This document shows positions 34,555 through 46,104 of a stretch of DNA of 64,000 nucleotides, one piece after another. Below the pieces are notes generated by a model, which made no database searches, was not told the origin of the DNA, and saw only the letters and a program-made list of their open reading frames with translations. The translations under genes and the position numbers were made by a program. Source of the stretch: Mytilus trossulus (Eukaryota; Mollusca; Bivalvia; Mytilida; Mytilidae); assembly GCF_036588685.1 (NCBI RefSeq), contig NC_086379.1, forward strand, positions 74,059,727 through 74,123,726, in the 5' to 3' direction. Position 1 is the stretch's first letter; each line of letters starts with the position of its first letter.

Positions 34555-34765
34555 ACACGACTGTCATACAAGTGAGAGGTTTAACTAGTTATAAAACCGA
34601 GTTTAATCCACCATTTTCTACATTAAACATTGCCTGTACCAAGTCAAATTTATAAACAGTTGGTGTCCATTCGTTTGATGTTTTTGAATCCTTTAGTTTG
34701 TCAACCGATTACGGACTTTCCGTTTTGAGTTTACCTCGGAGTTGAGTATTTTTGTGATTTTACTT
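34555..34765 (+). repeat. S1-type repeat
   Basis: GACTGTCATACAAGTGAGAG, TTTAACTAGTTATAAAACC, TGCCTGTACCAAGTC and GGACTTTCCGTTTTGAGTTT; in order and well preserved. Confidence 0.6.
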
Positions 34766-34769
34766 TTTG

Positions 34770-35720
34770 TCTCGCTTGACGGATTCAAAAAGCAAGACAC
34801 ATGTATGCTGTTTTCGGCGTCGGTGGCGGCGTCAACAATGTATTAGTTTGTGATAAGGTCTTGTTCATGGTGAACCACTAGTAGTAGGTCAAAGTTTTTG
34901 GTATTGGCACATCTCATTACCATTGAGATTATTTGGTCCGCCCCCTCAATTATGGTCTATTGACTTTGAAATTTTGCATGTATTAGTTTGTGATTACGTC
35001 ATTTTATAGGGAACCACTATAGGTAAGTTAATGGTAATTGGTACGCAGTTGTAAAAGCATTGGCATATCTCAGTTCCATGGTGATTATCTGGCACTGACC
35101 CCTCAGTCATGGTTTATTGAATTTGAAATTTTTGCTAAGTTTTCATGTATAAGTTTGTGATTAGGTCAGTTTATATGGAACCACTAGTAGTACTTTTTAA
35201 GGTATTTATAATTGGTATACAGTTGCATAAGCATTGGCATATCTCATTCCCAAAGAGATTATTTGAACCCCCTTAGTCATGGCAGTCTATTGACTTTGAA
35301 ACTTTTGCTTAGTTTTCATGTATTAGTTTGTGATTAGGTCGATTTTTTTTTGGAATCACTAGTTGTAGGTCAAGGATATTTGGTATGAAGTTGTATTAGC
35401 ATTGGCACATCTCATTCCTGTGGAGATTATTTGACCCTGTACCACTGTTATGGTTAAGTGACTTTGAAATTTTGCTTAGTTTACATTATAAGTTTGTGTT
35501 TAGGTTTGTTTAAAGGGAACAGCTTATGAGAAGTCAATGGTATTTGGTATGCAGTTGTATTAGCATTGACACATATTGTTTCCATGGAGATTTTTTTAGC
35601 CACGTGCCTTCAGTCATGGTTCATTGACTTTGAATATTTTCAAAACTTACATGTAAAATTGTTGCTATTTTAATTTCAACATTTGCATTATAAAAATTAC
35701 AAAAAAAGCGAGACATGTAT
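34770..35720 (+). repeat. Element with five ~165-bp tandem repeats
   Basis: The phrase TATTAGTTTGTGATTAGGTC recurs near 34841, 34981, 35148, 35321 and 35487 with GCATTGGCACATCTCATTCC and CATGGTTTATTGACTTTGAA between. Spacings are about 140-173 bases. The array is bracketed by direct repeats AAAGCAAGACACATGTAT (34788) and AAAGCGAGACATGTAT (35704), so it looks like a mobile element with a tandem-repeat core. Confidence 0.75.
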
Positions 35721-35772
35721 CTGTGATAACAGTTTGTTTCATACTTTCATTGACATTTTGAACTTTATTCGA

Positions 35773-35816
35773 GCTTCACTGATGACTTGTTTGTAGACGA
35801 AAAGCGCGTTTGAAGT
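35773..35816 (+). ncRNA. Hammerhead-like motif 4, decayed
   Basis: Stem I GCTTCA/TGAAGT (pairs well, different from the other copies), CTGATGA 35779-35785, GAAA 35799-35802. Stem II is damaged, and the cleavage triplet is GTT. The downstream CTGGTGTCTATGATGAG matches the other copies. Confidence 0.55.
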
Positions 35817-35944
35817 ACAAAGTTTTAAGTCTGGTGTCTATGATGAGCTAATTTATTAATGTATTGAAAAATTTTCTGACATCTAAGTACAAAAGATGTA
35901 TTCTATTGAAAACTTTCCTCGCTAACTTATTTTGACTTTGGTTT

Positions 35945-36115
35945 CTCAGTCCGTAATAGAATGGCAAAATCAAAACCTTAAACACATCAAACGAATTGAT
36001 ATCAACTGTCGCATTCCTGATTCGGTACACACATTTTCTTATGTAGAAATTGGTGGATTAAACCTGATTTTATAGCTAGCTAAACCGTTCATTGTATGAC
36101 AGTTGCATCAAATTC
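35945..36115 (-). repeat. S1-type repeat
   Basis: AAACACATCAAACGAATTGA, CCTGATTCGGTACACA, GGTGGATTAAACCTGATTTT and TGTATGACAGTTGCATC, inverted. Confidence 0.6.
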
Positions 36116-36810
36116 AATCAAATTGACCACCATTCGGCTTCAGATCTTGACTTACATCTAGAAATTGACAATGAGGGTCGGTTGAAGACAAAACTTTACG
36201 ACAAAAGAGATGATTTCAGCTTTCCAATTGTGAACTTTCCATTTCTAAGTAGCAACATTGCAGCAGCACCTGCATACGGGGTATATATCTCCCAAATGAT
36301 ACGATATTCCCGTGCTTGCATTTCCTATCATGATTTTCTTGATAGAGGTTTACTGCTCACAAGGAAGCTATTGAACCAAGAGTTCCAAATGGTGAAGTTG
36401 AAATCATCCCTTCGTCAATTTTACGGACGCCATCACGAGTTGGCTGACCGTTATGGAATAACCGTTTCACAAATGATATCGAATATGTTCCTCACGTCGT
36501 AACTACAATCCCCTTCCCTTTCATGAATTTGACCTACCGAATTAGACTATTTACCGGATTTGTAATCACATAAGCAACACGACGGGTATCGCATGTGGAG
36601 CAGGATCTGCTTACCCTTCCGGAGCACCTGAGATCACCCCTAGTTTTTGGTGGGGTTTCGTGTTGTTTATTCTTTAGTTTTCTATGTTGTGTCATGTGTA
36701 CTATTGTTTTTCTGTTTGTCTTTTTCATTTTTAGCCATGGCGTTGTCAGTTTGTTTTAGATTTACGAGTTTGAATGTCCTTTTGGTATCTTTCGTCCCCC
36801 TTTGTGAACA
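36115..36810 (+). mobile_element. RT-A C-terminal copy, best preserved, with full tail
   Basis: Open frame to 36502: EIDNEGRLKTKLYDKRDDFS, NIAAAPAYGVYISQMIRYSR, LDRGLLLTRKLLNQEFQMVK and FYGRHHELADRYGITVSQMI, ending F-L-T-S stop. The tail then runs from CGTCGTAACTACAATCCCCT to GTATCTTTCGTCCCCC. It is truncated at its 5' end: the catalytic YxDD and earlier RT motifs are absent. It serves as the reference for the other RT-A pieces. Confidence 0.85.
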
Positions 36811-36939
36811 AAACAAACAGAAATAATGGTTGAAAGACTTAAAATAAGAGTACAGCAGTCAACATTGTGTTATACTAGTATTCGTAATCACCATAAAAAC
36901 ATAACAAGTATGTAACAACGAAGCACAAAAAGACATAGG

Positions 36940-37050
36940 CCGTACGGTGACCTATAGTTGTTAATGTTTGTGTCATTTTGGTCTTTTGTGGATAGTTGTT
37001 TCATTGGCAATCATACCACATCTTTTTTATATATAGACAACGCACATTAC
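36940..37050 (-). repeat. Copy of the GATATAGGAAGATGTGG repeat, inverted
   Basis: GGATAGTTGTTTCATTGGCA and ATCATACCACATCTTTTTTA are the complement of the start of the repeats at 59537 and 63768. Confidence 0.6.
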
Positions 37051-37279
37051 AAAAAGACATATAGACAACGCACATGATCAAAAATGAAGGACAAGAGCAC
37101 TATCACGGGATGTATAAGTACAGAGACACATCATATGTATCAAATAAACACAAAAAGGCATATGAGTATTCAGGATTTTCTCTTTTGAAAATATCTTGGG
37201 GTATATGCTCAGTATTTTTCTAAGTGAATACCTGATTTCTTTACAATTGTCAACCAGTTGGTTTAAAAGTGTCATAAGT

Positions 37280-37395
37280 TGAAAATAAACTGACAATGTC
37301 ATGGCTCAAAAAGAAAAGACCAACATGCAAACAATAGTACACATAACATAACATAGAAAACTAAGGACTAAGGAACACGAACCCTAGTAAAATGT
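37280..37395 (-). mobile_element. RT-A tail fragment
   Basis: AACTGACAATGTCATGGCTC, AATAGTACACATAACATAAC and GGAACACGAACCC match the tail at 28700. Confidence 0.6.
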
Positions 37396-37954
37396 AATGT
37401 GATTTACACTCAAACACAATGTTGTTTTAGATCTATCTGCGGTGACAACATGAATTGTGTGTATGTAATTGAGATAGGACATGTGCTTAGGAACATTTGG
37501 GTCTTTATAATTCAAAGTAGCATATCCATTTAGTGTTTTTTGGTGGTTTTTTTAATTACAGTATCACTGTCAATAAGTGACTGCAAATTCTAGATGAGTA
37601 CTGAGTATATATGAACTCAATTCAATACTCAATGGGTACTCTTCCAATGCTTCTTTTGCGACTATCGTTTTGGGATAAAACTTGCATTTAAAACTGTAAT
37701 AGTAAATTATTGAACTGAAAAATGGCAAAATATTAATATTTATCATTTGGTGCAGATCAAATATAACCTGTGGCGCATATGAAATACGAGAACTTTTTAA
37801 CCGGCGCAATACACTGCGACTTTTGAACGACATTGACCAAATATCTATATTTAATACTAGTATAACAAAGATTCGTATAGTAACTTCTTACTGAACAAAT
37901 CCTTCCCCACAAAAAAAAATCTTTGAATTGCTGTGAAAAACTAGACTGTTGAAC

Positions 37955-38180
37955 GGTAAAAAGAGGCAACACTAGAAAGTTTAACGCTGTTCAAAAGTCA
38001 TAAACCGATTTAGTATAAACAAATCCGGGTTACAAGCTTAACCCGAGGGAAACACATCAACTATAATAGGATTACAACGGAACAACAGAAAGACTGAAAT
38101 CACGGCAACAAAAACAAACGTCAACAAACATAGAACCGAACCATTTGATATAACAACTACCATATGTATGCATTTTCCTG
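37955..38180 (-). repeat. S1 repeat
   Basis: AAAGTCATAAACCGATTTAG, AAATCCGGGTTACAAGCTTA, GGGAAACACATCAACTATAA, GGAACAACAGAAAGACTGAA and TTCCTGACTTGGTATA; the longest inverted copy. Confidence 0.65.
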
Positions 38181-38722
38181 ACTTGGTATATTTGTTATAT
38201 AAGAATAGTATCTATGATCGTTACAATTTTCACTGTAAAACCATTTTAATATAAACAAATGAGCTTTTGCGACTACTTATTGTTTGATGAGGACATGTTA
38301 TTCTCACGGTGTCGAAGGACAATTACCTGATTTGAAACTTCGTTGTTACTTTGATTTCGTTAAAATCAAAATTATTTAAACAATTATATACATTTTGATT
38401 TTAAAGTTACTCATGCATCCAATATAAGTGCTACGATATTGCATATTTAACATACTATATTTCATTGCGTGTCAAGAATTGTTGAAATAAAAGATTTTTG
38501 GCTTGATTATTAGCTTAATATAGTATTGTAAACATTACAATGAATATATTATGTTTTACAAGAATGGGGCGGAGTCACGGACCAAAGTTATTATTGTTTT
38601 ATTACAATATTCTTGTCACTGTCATTATTTTTACACAATAAGTAAAGAATATAGGTATATTTATTGATGATAAAACCAGTGTAAATAGTAGAGATAGGGT
38701 CAAAGGTTATGATGATAATTAG

Positions 38723-38964
38723 TTTTACCTGTCCGTGTATTGAGAAATATTGACAGTTCACGCCATGAGTTACTTGATTTCTTTGGATTAGAAGTATATA
38801 GTTATGAATTAAATTATGGATCTAAAATCAAAAGTAAACATTCTATTTGGAGACGGATACTGATGGAGGATCCAGGATTCAGATCCCTGGGACGTCAACA
38901 ATTAGAAAGTGAATTGAGGAAAATTCGGGAGCCCTCTGCTGATTTGTTTGGAATTCAATTAGAA
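38723..38964 (+). CDS. Unrecognised protein, 5'-most visible exon
   Basis: The frame is open from about 38719 to donor GAA|GTAAGT at 38964. It encodes RHELLDFFGLEVYSYELN, SIWRRILMEDPGFRSLGRQQ and LESELRKIREPSADLFGIQL. The start is unclear. It may be an internal Met at 38862 (M-E-D-P-G-F, good context) or an upstream exon joined at a weak acceptor near 38722. The composition is coding-like: charged and without low complexity. I do not recognise a domain. It ends in phase 0, as 49763-49864 begins. The next exon is 10.8 kb away. Confidence 0.6.
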
Positions 38965-41900
38965 GTAAGTCAGTATGGATTTGGACAAAATAAATAATGT
39001 CAATATAAAAGTTTACAAAAAGTTTATTACGTAACAGGTATGCATATTAGTGTGATTCATTACACCTGTAATTATTAGCCAGGTAAAGTGATCACTGATT
39101 AGCATGATGTATATATTGACACACAATTATACATGATATGAGAATATTAGATATGTATAGTTTGTCATATTTGCTTTACGTATAAATCAACAAGTTTATA
39201 GACTAAACTCCATCTTTCTTGCCTTTTCTGCAAGTTCTGTTTGATATTTGAATCTGTCAAAGATTTCCTGAAATCTAGATCACCCTTGGACTATTAGTAT
39301 AGAACTGCCAATTTCACATTATGATCTACACGCAAAGCGTTCAGCCACCCACTACATGATATGATGCACTATCAATGCCTGTTCATATCAAAACCTGTGT
39401 AAGCTTATTAAAATCATAAATACAAAACATTGATTCTCTGATACAATGTAAGTCTTCAAATCTATGCATTCTTTTCTTCTTTATTTGCTGTTACCTCACC
39501 ATGTCTTATAATATTATTATGTATGTCTATGTGTTTCTGTATACCATTGTATCAACATAAATTCTTCAGAATAAAATATATATAGTAGCATCTGTATATT
39601 GTATACTTATAGGATGGCTGTTGTTTATGGTAATTGAAAAAAAATGGAAATGAACAAATATTTGGTTTTATTCTCGGTTTTCTATGTTCTGAAACAACCT
39701 GACCACTCTATTGATTGGACAGACGAAATTGCATGTAAATTATGATTTGAATTTGTCTTTGCTGCATCTATTATATGCTTCATTTGGCAGATTGGTCCAG
39801 AAGCCTACACTTAAAACTAAATGGTCTTTTGATATATTATATATTGATGTAACTATACCATTTGTTATGGTTATAATTTGTTTTAAGTAATCATGAAAAA
39901 TCAAATGTTGTTACGTTTTCTGTTGCATGCGTAGGATTAATTTCTCAGTTGATGATTGTCGTGTGTTTGAAATGTTGTCTCGGATTTGAACAGAACATGT
40001 CATGATTGTTCTCCCTCTATGTATATCAAAGCTACATGCGTCTTAAACTGGACAACGCTTTAACGTGTACTGAGAACATATAGGTATACAATTCTAAATT
40101 TTGATAATAAGTGGTCATTCATCCCATTTTTTTTTCGAGGTAATGTTATTTTGAATGTAGCAAATTCAGCAAATTTCTCGTTTTATAATTGATAGATATG
40201 TTTTTCGTGGATACATATTTGTAGTTTTATTGTTATATCACAGTGTTGTCGATATACTTATTATGATTTAATTTTAGATTCAGAATATAATGCTTCTTTC
40301 TTCTTATCTTTTTTATCTGTATCGAAATTCAGTACAAAAATAAAGTGTCAATTGCACCTTAATTTATCTTTTAAAATGTCTTCAATATTTATTTGAATTA
40401 ACAGATCATAGATCTGTATGTGTCTTTTTAACATAATTTCCCAAAATTATTCACCCAAAAGCAATATATAGTGTTGAATACGTTTTCTATATAATATCTC
40501 ATTAAAAGAGCTAAGAGATACTATCTGAAAAGTATATATATTTATAAATCAAATGCATTAAATTAACCTTGTTGATGAAAAATATAACAATGAAAATATG
40601 AATATACTGGACATTTCATTAAGACGTTTTTCATTTTCAATTTAAAGATTTTCATTGCAAGTGTTATTTAAAAACGATTTTTTTTCAACTATATAAAAGA
40701 CCTTTCTTCCAGTCTCAATTTTCAAAGGAGCAGTACCACTTTTTGTTTTGAAAATGTAGTTTTAGTTTTTCCAGACACGTTTTTTTTTTATGTCTTTCTC
40801 CTATGTGAGGGAAACGCTTTTTCTTTCTTTGCCAAACTTATATTTTAAATAATCTGTAAATAAGTTGTTTGCTACGCTCGTTTGACATTAAATCATTAAA
40901 TCAATATACCATCGTTTTTATGACATCAGATCATTAAATTATTATATCTTTGTTCTTTAAATCTATTAAAACTGATATTTTGTCTTTATTAACACGAAAC
41001 ATTCCATTATAATTTCAATAAATATCAAAAAAGGGTTCTCAATCATTTGACTCATACCAATTATTTGACAGTATATCTCTAAAACGACATAAATAATATA
41101 AAACAAAACAATAATGGCTTTGATAATTTTTTTGTCATTTTTAATTAGTGTATTTTTGTATGACTTATTACCATGAAAGGAATTTGTAGCGACAACCAGT
41201 ACACATAGTGGATCATAGTATAATTTACTCAGTTTTAATCGAAAACAAAATCCCTGGTATATTTTTTTTCTTTCTCGATACAGTCCTGTAGTAGCGTAGC
41301 AATTAAGCAGAGTTAACTTGTAATTTTCAATAGAGATACCACTATTCTCAAAGACCCAAAGTCAAATAATAATACAGTTGAAGTCTGGTAACAACCTTCA
41401 TGTAAATCAGTCGTTGTTGAAACTTTGTTGCTATAGCATTATATTAATAAAGGTACTATATCCATAGAAGCTGGACAAACTCCCACTATATGTCCTTTGT
41501 GATGGTACGACATCGTAGAAATATATGTTCAGAGACAATAATGATTGTTTTATTTTGATCCGAAGAATTCGTCTATAAGTGTCAATATAAACATCAGTCC
41601 TTGAGTCAGTCCTTTTAATGACAGTCTTATTGTATGAGATCATCAATTTGATGTTATGGCTGTCCGTTTTAGTACAAATAGTTAATATATTGTTCTGGTT
41701 GTCTGTTTTCGAACAAATAGTTGATATATTGTGGTCAGAAAAACCTTTTTATGACATTAGTGTGAAAATTTCTCTGATATCTTGTATTTTCATTTTTTCG
41801 ATGATATTTTATTTTATAATATGACATAAGTTACTTATACCTTTTGTCCTTTTTCATTGCTTTATTTTTCGATTTTATTTCCATTCCGATTTTGCATTGT

Positions 41901-43198
41901 TTTGGTTGTTGTTTATACGGGCAATAGACAGAGAAAGCAAGAATTAAGGTTGTTCATCAAGTGACATTGATTTTAGGCATATGCATATTTGAGAAAGTCA
42001 GCAATCTATCTAGCTTTGTGCTGGACATTCACGCTGACGCTATCCATGCTGGTTTCATTACGAGAAAGACGTATCATTATACAAATAAAATGCTTTCCTC
42101 CTACTTACAGTTAAAAACTTTTTGCTCTTCCTGACTGTCGTGTAAGATATGAAGCAGCAGATCCCAAATCAGAAATAGTTCTGTTATAGTCAGGATTAAA
42201 CTTATGTTGCCCTTCTTTCATGACAGCAATGAGAGCCCAGCACACTACCACATGACCACCTATCTTCGGCAGTAACTGACTATCTATTATGCGCCAATTT
42301 GCTATTTATTCACTGCCCCATATGTTAAGGGGAAAGGGGTGAGCACTTGCAAATACGTCTAACCTTGCCTAATTGTGTATGTATGTTTGTCGTAAGTCAC
42401 GAGGCTGTACATTTTCCGTGCATGGTTGTCGTAAGTTCCTGGACACAGAAAAAATCAAATTATTACTGAAAACTATCGATTCTGTGGACAAAACAGCCGT
42501 TATCTTTCAGTCTTCGTCTATATTTAATTGACGAAAATCTTCATATATTTTTAATGATTTATTCATTTATTGTTGATTTTCACAACCCTCTAATCCACGT
42601 TTGATTGCTGTAAATTGAATGTCAAATAATTTGTAAAGACTTTTAATTTGACTTTCAAACATTATTTTGATAAAATTTATTTTCAGTTGCAATAGAGTGA
42701 TTACATATGCTACAGAACTGCGTCAAATGTGTAAAAACTAACTACTAGTATTCTATTAACATTCCTTGACCAACCATGTAGATACACAACTGCAACAAGA
42801 AAAAGTAATTTACCTGTCAAATATGTATGCATATAAATAATGGTGTATATCCTGTTCCATTCGTTTATGGATTTCTTTTTAGTTGTCACGGAAATACTGG
42901 ATGGAAATTATCTGATTGATTCCTTTTATGTACTTTTACCACCGTTGCAATGTCCTGTTTTAAACATGTTTTAATACTCAAAACATAAACACTCTGAAAA
43001 TCAAATAAATAAGAAAACAATAATCAGCAACGAATTAAACTGTAGCTTGGGATCCTGATTACCTTTCGACGCTAAGAGCTAGGTGGCCAGGTCCACGTTA
43101 GAAAAACTGGGACTATAGCTATTTATGATCATTTATATATATCATGTAGATAGAATATATACCAATTGTTTTAAACAAGATATTGCAGTGGTATTTTT

Positions 43199-43982
43199 AG
43201 CTAACCTGGCCCGAAGAGCCAAGTGAGCTTTTCCCATCACTTGTCGTCCGTCGACCGTCGTCGTCCGTCGTCGTTAACTTTTACAAAAATCTTCTCCTCT
43301 GAAACTACTGGGCCAAATTATACAAAACTTGGCCACAATCATGATTGGGGTATCTAGTTTAAAAATTGTGTCCGATGGCCTGGTCAACCAACCAAGATGG
43401 CCGCCATGGCTAAAAATAGAACATTGGGTTAAAATGCTGTTTTGGCTTACAACTAAAAAATCCAAGCATTTAGAGCAAATCTGGCATGGAGATAAACTGT
43501 TTATCAGGTCAAGATCTATTTGCCCTGCAAATTTCAGATGAATCGAACAACCTGTTGTTGGGTTGCTGCCCCTGAATTCGTAATTTTAAGGAGATTTTGC
43601 TGTTTTTGGTTATTATCTTGAATAAAATTATAGATATAGATAAACAGTAAACAGCAATAATGTTCAGCAAAGTAAGAGTTACAAATAAGTCAACACGACC
43701 GATATGGTCAGTTGGCCCCTTTAGGAGTTATTGCCCTTTATAGTCAATATTTTACATTTTTCATAAATTTTTATAGACTTTTAGAAAATATTTTCCAATG
43801 TAATTACTTGGCCAATTTCATTATAGATAGAGATAATTGTTGCAACAAGAATGTTCAGTAAAGTAAGACCTACAAACACATCACCATCATCAAAACACAA
43901 TTTTGTTATGAATTTATCTGTGTCCATTGTTTAATATGCACATAAACCAAGGCGAGCGACACAGGCTCTTGAGAGCCTCTAG
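43199..43982 (+). mobile_element. Hairpin-ended element, copy 2
   Basis: AGCTAACCTGGCC...AGCCAAGTGAGCT at the start, CCTCTGAAACTACTGGGCCA inside, and AGGCTCTTGAGAGCCT followed by CTAG then a T run at the end. Nearly the same length as copy 1 (784 bases), opposite strand. Confidence 0.75.
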
Positions 43983-44181
43983 TTTTTTTTTTATTAATAT
44001 TCATCGGATTCTCTTAAAATCCAAAATATAGAGCCAACAAATATATGCTGTTTGAGAGCAAACATGTCAAAGAGGGCCGGAACATTAGAGCCAAGAAACA
44101 TATAAGGCGCAAGTGTTGAAGAAGCTATAACCCATACAATTACACGATCAATGAACTGGTCAGAAGGTTTAATCTAAATTA

Positions 44182-44287
44182 TCACAGGCACTTGTTTTAG
44201 AAAAAAAATATTCCTATATACCTTATTATAACACATGTTATAATAAGGTATATAGGAATATTTTTTTCTGAGACAAGTACCTGTGTA
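44182..44287. repeat. 106-bp near-perfect palindrome
   Basis: Arms of about 50 bases around a 4-base centre at 44233-44236. The inner arms (AATATTCCTATATACCTTAT and its complement) are perfect and the outer arms (CACAGGCACTTG / CAAGTACCTGTG) nearly so. Confidence 0.9.
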
Positions 44288-44616
44288 AATTATGCATGTG
44301 CAAAATCAAGCATGGTGTCCTTTCCACAATTTTCAAATTTGGATTTGGAGTGATGAACAGAGAGAAAAAAATGATTGGTTTTGCTTGCTGTCCAGTAGCA
44401 AATAGTTCATGTATGATAAAGGGTTGTAACAATGAATCACTAAGGGAGATTGGACTGGTCGTGATGCCGGTTAGCATGACATTTAAACGACGACTATGAA
44501 CAAAGGGGTCTGTGTTAAAAGAGAATAAGATGTGTCAGTCAGACTTGTACTGCTTAGTATAAGTGGTCTGGATGACTTCAAAACAACATCTCCTTGGCAC
44601 GTGCCTGTTACTATCT

Positions 44617-44885
44617 GAGGGGGAGGACAGGGGGTACCCTTCTCCCTTCTCCCACCCTCTTCTCCTTTCTCCTACCCCTCTTCTCCTTATTTTATTTTTT
44701 TTAATTTACCGGAAAAAAAAGATATATTTTATTTTTTCATATATTTTATTTTTTTCTCCAACTTTTTCTCCTTTCTCCCAGCCTTCCTCTCCTTTCTCCT
44801 ACCCCCTTTCTCCTTTCTCCCACCCCCTTTCTCCTTTCTCCTACCCCCTTTCTCCCTGTCTCCCTTACCCCTGTCCTCCCCCTCA
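44617..44885. repeat. Pyrimidine-rich repeat bounded by inverted repeats
   Basis: A (CTCCTTTCTCCCACCCC)n tract with an AT-rich middle (44685-44760). It is flanked by TGAGGGGGAGGACAGGGG at the left and its complement CCCCTGTCCTCCCCCTCA at the right. Confidence 0.8.
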
Positions 44886-45645
44886 AGTCTAAGAGTCAGT
44901 CCCAATTAGGGACCTACTGTTGTGATCTTTAAGTTGTATAACCTAAATAAACACTTTCGGTCAGAAACAAACGAAATATCACAATGTTTGGGACCATCAT
45001 GTCATACCCTTGTAAAACTTTTAGATCAGAAACGATGTTTATGCATTTGACAAAAATATACTAGTTTTCCGGAATCATTAGCGCATCCCAACTTTGTCCT
45101 AAATTTAATTTAAAGACTTCCTGCTGATTTTCTTCCTCTTACAGTTTCAGAACTTTACAGAAAATCATCAACATTATCATATCCCACCCATGTTTACTTT
45201 CCTACAACACCTCAGTTGATGAACAGTTTATTTAATTTGAAGTGAGAATATCTGTACGGCCATGCTTTTTAAAATTCCTGTTCCCAGGACAGAGTCGCCA
45301 AAAAAGTGAGCAAAATTTTCTCAGGATGCTTATTATTTTTTTCAAAAATTGGGAAACGGATACACTGAGACTAATTAAACACATATATGTTATAGCCGAT
45401 ACATATAATAGGTTGGTTACTGACTTTCCTTTCGGTTATAACATCATTAAGGTTTATGACCCCTTCTGTAGCCATTTTTGTACGAATTTTTCAGACTTCA
45501 ATTGTATCAAAACAACAGATATAATGAATAATAGAGACAGGCGATGTAGTACATATACTAGTGGGAAACTTGATGGAAAGACTAATTATTTACTATTTCA
45601 TTACATTTACTAGTTACTTTGTGGCAAATAGATCAAGATTTTTAT

Positions 45646-46017
45646 AGAAAATCCACAGCCTTTGATACAAAGATTTTCGTTATAAAATTTGAAACATAGA
45701 TTACTCACTTGCTTTTCTATGATGTGCTAGTGTTCTTTTTCTACAAAATGTTCTAACCAACCTGTAAATTCCAAAATACCTCGTGCCGAGTCACTAAATT
45801 CGAACGCACCATAAAAGGTGTACTTGATTTGGTCCATATTTTTATTTGTTTTAACCAATCTTGATTTGGTCCATATTTTTATTTGTTTTAACCAATAACT
45901 ACATTGATAAACTTGTTTTTTGGAAATCAATGCTAGCACTGGATGCAATAATCCTATATCTATCAGTCATCAAATTGCCAAATATGAGAGTACAAGGATA
46001 AAGGCTGTGGATTTTCT
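45646..46017. repeat. Candidate MITE with 18-bp terminal inverted repeats
   Basis: AGAAAATCCACAGCCTTT at 45646-45663 and its exact complement at 46000-46017. The interior is noncoding. No clear target duplication. Confidence 0.55.
45823..45896 (+). repeat. Two exact 37-base tandem copies
   Basis: CTTGATTTGGTCCATATTTT...AACCAAT is repeated head to tail inside the candidate MITE. Confidence 0.95.
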
Positions 46018-46104
46018 TTAAAATTTCCATATGTTTAGTATTGAATCAACAGAAGGGTACATAATCCTTAACCTGATCATTTTCCGTGCTGACAGCACTT
46101 GCCA

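Noticed and set aside
44563..44892. 109-codon proline/serine-rich frame
   Set aside because: Translation of the CTCCTTTCTCC repeat; low complexity, not a protein.
45242..45613. 123-codon open frame on the + strand
   Set aside because: Inside a long intron, with no recognisable domain, no splice borders and a composition like the surrounding DNA; the longest chance frame in AT-rich sequence is not rare at this length.
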